From: Gillisella vitis
GTDB lineage: Bacteria > Pseudomonadota > Alphaproteobacteria > Rhizobiales > Rhizobiaceae
NCBI RefSeq assembly: GCF_021559775.1
Contig: NZ_CP056047.1
Coordinates: 248,001-312,000 of the forward strand
Direction: 5' to 3'
DNA: 64,000 bases
Shown: positions 61,453-64,000 of the stretch, piece after piece
Numbering within the stretch: position 1 is the stretch's first letter
Layout: each line of letters starts with the position of its first letter
Notes under the pieces: model-generated
Databases searched by the model: none
Seen by the model: only the letters and a program-made list of their open reading frames with translations
Told to the model about the DNA's origin: nothing
Program-made: the position numbers and the translations under genes

Positions 61453-62850
61453 CTAGTCGGTTGCATTTTGTGGAAAGGTGATCTCTGTCGTGAAGCCCTT
61501 GGTTGGCAGCACGTCGAACCGGAAGCCATGCAATTTGGTAATCGCGGCCACCAAGGTCAATCCCAACCCCAACCCTCTTGTGTGGCGGCTTCGGTCTGAG
61601 CGGTAAAAGCGCTGAACAAGGAGATTTCTCTCGCTCTCAGGCACGCCTGGGCCAGTGTCGCTCACGCGGAGCGCTTTTCGCTCGTCTTCCACGACAAGGC
61701 AAACATCGATCCTGCCGCCCTCGGGCGTGAATTTTATAGCGTTATCAACGAGATTGGCGACGGCCTCGAAAATCAGATCCCGATCTCCGTGAACGACAAT
61801 GTCGACATTTGCCCTCACTGTCAGTGTCAGCAGCTTCTCTTCAGCAATGGGCTCATAGAGGTCCCCGACTTCCAGCACGAGCTCCGCGAGTTCCACTTTG
61901 TCAAATGCCTGAAGTCTGCGCGCTTGTTCAATCTCTCGAACACGCAAAATGGCTGTGACGATGGAGATCGCGTGGTCAATTCCTGAAATCGCCCGATCCA
62001 TGGCGAGCTGCATGTCCTCAACGGAGGTCGCATTGCGCCGAGCCCTTTCCAGGCCGAGGCGCACTCTGGCCAGAGGTGTTCTCAAATCGTGGGCTATATC
62101 GTCACCGACGGCTGCGAGGTCCTCAATGAAGGCCTGCATCTCGTCGAGCATGCCGTTGACGATTTGGGCAAGGTTGTCGAGGGGGTCCTGCACATTGCGG
62201 TAGGGCAGGCGCTGTTTCAAATCGCCCGCAACAATCTGTGCGATCCGGATTTGCATTTCGTTGACACGCCTGTGAGCGTTCAAGCCAAAAAACACCGCCG
62301 CCGCCAGGCCAAACGTCAGCACCGGAACCAGGCCAAACAGCAGGCCCCTTTCCACCATGGATGCGGCCTGCTCATTATCGGCCGTACTCCAGCCAACGAA
62401 CAGAATATTGCCATCTGGCAGGCGTCGCGCAACCGCGCGCGCCCGCTGTTGTCGCGGTGGTGTTTGATCCGTGCGAACAATGGAGACCTGTCTGGGCGGC
62501 ATATCCAGCGCCAGTCCCGACGGAAATTCCTGGACATTTCCCGACACACGGTGGCCATTGGCTGTGAAAATACCCGTTGGCTTCACCCGTCGCGGGTCTT
62601 GTCTTACGCGTTCCTCATAGGCATCCATCCGCCCCAGAAGAGCACCTTGCGTGATGACGCTTGCTTCTTGCAAAACCAGCTCATCCAGTTGATTGATCAA
62701 CTCGCGGCCAGTGGTCTGGACATAGGCAAAGCTAAAGCTCAGCACCATGGGAACGGTTATCGCCGTCACCAACACCACCACATAGCGGAAACGGGATTGC
62801 CGGACCCATTCAATCGGGCGCGCGAAGTACAAAACCTTCTCCACGAACAT
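61453..62850 (-). CDS. Sensor histidine kinase (EnvZ-type)
   Basis: 465 residues. TM1 near 22-45 (YVVVLVTAITVPMVLSFSFAYV), a periplasmic sensor of roughly 130 residues, TM2 near 168-190 (LLFGLVPVLTFGLAAAVFFGL), HAMP from NAHRRVNEMQIRIAQIVAGDLKQRLP, HisKA DDIAHDLRTPLARVRLGLERAR with the phospho-His, and HATPase NLVDNAIKFTPEGG, DTGPGVPESERNLL and GLGLGLTLVAAI. Its ATG lies 41 bases inside the 3' end of the response-regulator gene, in another frame, so translation is coupled. The signal sensed is unknown. Confidence 0.92.
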   Translation of the reverse strand: MFVEKVLYFARPIEWVRQSRFRYVVVLVTAITVPMVLSFSFAYVQTTGRELINQLDELVLQEASVITQGALLGRMDAYEERVRQDPRRVKPTGIFTANGHRVSGNVQEFPSGLALDMPPRQVSIVRTDQTPPRQQRARAVARRLPDGNILFVGWSTADNEQAASMVERGLLFGLVPVLTFGLAAAVFFGLNAHRRVNEMQIRIAQIVAGDLKQRLPYRNVQDPLDNLAQIVNGMLDEMQAFIEDLAAVGDDIAHDLRTPLARVRLGLERARRNATSVEDMQLAMDRAISGIDHAISIVTAILRVREIEQARRLQAFDKVELAELVLEVGDLYEPIAEEKLLTLTVRANVDIVVHGDRDLIFEAVANLVDNAIKFTPEGGRIDVCLVVEDERKALRVSDTGPGVPESERNLLVQRFYRSDRSRHTRGLGLGLTLVAAITKLHGFRFDVLPTKGFTTEITFPQNATD

Positions 62851-63487
62851 TCGAGATCATGGGGTGATCTCCCGGATGATCAATTTTTCGCCTGAGCCGA
62901 CCCATATGCACATCGATGAGGTTTGAATCGGGAACGAATTTATATTTCCAGACTTCCTCAAACAGCATTCCGCGCGTCAGAAGCTGTTCGCAATGGCGCA
63001 TCATATATTCGAGCAGCTTGAATTCTCGGGGAAGAAGCTCAATCTCTCTTTCGCCGCGGCAAGCGCTGCGCTCCAGAAGGTCAAGCTCAAGCGGTCCAAC
63101 CCGCAGCACTTTTGCCGACATGTCAGCGGGGCGGCGAAGAAGGGCTTCTACGCGGGCGACAAGTTCGAGGATCGCAAAGGGCTTGGTGAGATAGTCGTCG
63201 CCACCGGCCCGCAGGCCGCGCACACGGTCATTGACGGCGCTGAGGGCACTGATGACAAGCACAGGCGTGCGGACTTGTTCGCGCCGCAGTGTATCAATCA
63301 CAGCAAGGCCATCCATACCAGGCAGCATACGGTCAACGATCAGGATGTCAGCCCCGCCATTCCTTGCGCGTTCAAGGCCCCTGGCACCATCGGATTCCCA
63401 GTCAACGGCGTATCCGTAATCTTTCAGCTCAGCGCAGATATCTTGTGCCGTATCTTCATCATCCTCAATAAGGATAACTTTCGCCAT
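62810..63487 (-). CDS. OmpR-family response regulator
   Basis: 225 residues. Receiver domain VILIEDDEDTAQDICAEL with the acidic pair, phospho-Asp in ILIVDRMLPGMDGLAVIDTL (near 52), Thr/Ser in VLVISALSA and Lys in DDYLTKPFAILELVARVEALLRR. The C-terminal winged helix is LLPREFKLLEYMMRHCEQLLTRGMLFEEVWKYKFVPDSNLIDVHMGRLRRKID. It precedes its kinase with a 41-base overlap. Spacing and pairing indicate a single two-gene operon with its promoter in the 63488-63769 gap. Confidence 0.93.
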   Translation of the reverse strand: MAKVILIEDDEDTAQDICAELKDYGYAVDWESDGARGLERARNGGADILIVDRMLPGMDGLAVIDTLRREQVRTPVLVISALSAVNDRVRGLRAGGDDYLTKPFAILELVARVEALLRRPADMSAKVLRVGPLELDLLERSACRGEREIELLPREFKLLEYMMRHCEQLLTRGMLFEEVWKYKFVPDSNLIDVHMGRLRRKIDHPGDHPMISNVRGEGFVLRAPD

Positions 63488-63769
63488 GGCCTATTCCTTG
63501 GTGCGTCGGTCCCTCCATAGATGTTGCAGGTCATCCATTATTGCCAGAGCACACGCGTTTCAAATGCCGATTTACTGTTTCAATCCTACGGTTTTTCAAA
63601 AAATAGCGCAATTGTGCGGTGTGTGATTCAACGCACGCCCGCCATAGCCAGGCTTGCCGTCAGGGACCGTGACGACCGTTCTTAAATTTCTATTTAATGG
63701 CTTTTGTCATGTCACTGCGTCAAACCCCAGCAACTGCGCGACAGAAAGTCGCGTGCTGACTTGTCACAA
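63488..63769 (-). other. Promoter region of the two-component operon
   Basis: No gene is supported in this stretch. It is moderately AT-rich around 63590-63720 and must contain the minus-strand promoter for the response-regulator gene. A mosaic repeat begins at 63770. Confidence 0.45.
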
Positions 63770-63873
63770 TGCTGCATAATCCTCCCTCAAACCGGAATCG
63801 GTTCAGGGATTATGCAGCACATTTAAAACGTTACAGCGTCCTTTGTGCGTTTTATAAAACGCACGGCGCTGTA
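63770..63873. repeat. Two-palindrome mosaic intergenic element, well-preserved copy
   Basis: Palindrome one has 13-base arms TGCTGCATAATCC (63770-63782) and GGATTATGCAGCA (63807-63819). Palindrome two is TACAGCG (63832-63838) / CGCTGTA (63867-63873) around the perfect GTGCGTTTTATAAAACGCAC (63845-63864). The roughly 104-base layout fits the Rhizobium intergenic mosaic (RIME) type and recurs at 13885-13986. Confidence 0.82.
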
Positions 63874-63927
63874 GGGTGCGATCGTCAAAGGTCATGGCAG
63901 TCGCCCTTAACCTCAATTAGGTGCCAG

Positions 63928-64000
63928 ATGCCCGTTCATCGTAAAGACAACCCATCCATTGCCGCAGGCATTCAAGGCCCGGTTTTGAGCCGCCGTCAGC
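63928..64000 (+). CDS. Possible start of a gene cut by the window edge
   Basis: ATG at 63928 with AGGTG a few bases before it opens a frame (MPVHRKDNPSIAAGIQGPV) that runs to the end of the window. Too short to recognise. It could be a chance frame beyond the mosaic repeat. Confidence 0.35.
   Translation, partial: MPVHRKDNPSIAAGIQGPVLSRRQ

Noticed and set aside
1-64000. CRISPR array, insertion sequence or prophage
   Set aside because: No regularly spaced repeats, transposase, integrase or phage structural genes were seen anywhere in the window.

Overview
The window looks like the chromosome of a member of the Rhizobiaceae, of Agrobacterium/Allorhizobium type. The protein families are typical: AglEFGAK alpha-glucoside uptake, a zwf-pgl-edd operon, the iron regulator RirA, a PdhS-type cell-cycle kinase, a phasin, and a tRNA-His with the alphaproteobacterial acceptor end (A73, no encoded G-1). 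From memory, the order agl - zwf/pgl/edd - aceA - pdhS1 also matches the circular chromosome of A. tumefaciens. Coding density is high and most genes look native. No CRISPR array, insertion sequence, phage or rRNA operon was seen.

Layout. 0-10 kb: a WecG/TagA-type glycosyltransferase, folD, then the repressor aglR divergent from aglE-F-G-A-K, with two LacI-type operators between them. 10-17 kb: a small PilZ-like protein, a large L,D-transpeptidase-fold (DUF2778/Tlde1) protein, a 2-hydroxycarboxylate transporter preceded by a mosaic palindromic repeat, a chemoreceptor, and an AT-rich gap. 17-26 kb: the Entner-Doudoroff/pentose-phosphate entry operon (zwf, pgl, edd, minus strand), a putrescine-utilisation-like pair (puuA/puuB-like) and a YhiN-type flavoprotein. 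26-35 kb: an accessory-looking stretch with two LysR regulators, a second chemoreceptor, a MATE exporter fused by ATGA overlap to a small glyoxalase-like protein, and a TetA-like exporter without tetR. 35-44 kb: aceA divergent from its likely XRE/ScfR-type regulator across a region holding five TTTACAA/TTGTAAA motifs, a potFGHI-type polyamine ABC transporter, and an AsmA-like protein. 44-50 kb: a 1,406-residue PdhS-like kinase, a phasin, and tRNA-His. 50-53 kb: a HupE-type metal-transport cluster (two divergent hupE genes, a HupE-like membrane protein, a DUF1007 protein). 53-64 kb: OsmC, LysR and mmsA with a duplicated 3' end remnant, rirA, gntK, a CDP-diacylglycerol pyrophosphatase, a DadA-like dehydrogenase, a GH88/105 hydrolase, a cupin, an OmpR/EnvZ-type two-component pair, and a second mosaic repeat.

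How it works together. Imported alpha-glucosides are hydrolysed by AglA. The glucose released, together with gluconate phosphorylated by GntK, can feed Zwf, Pgl and Edd. Acetyl units from fatty acids or polyhydroxybutyrate (phasin) feed the glyoxylate shunt through AceA. Putrescine can be imported by the Pot-type system and degraded through the Puu-like enzymes.

The observations most worth following are the mmsA 3'-end relic whose differences are all synonymous, the TTTACAA cluster between aceA and its regulator, the tandem HupE-like cluster, the repeated arms that include the tetA Shine-Dalgarno region, and the palindromic leader of the 2-hydroxycarboxylate transporter. Coordinates of short motifs were counted by hand and may be off by a base.
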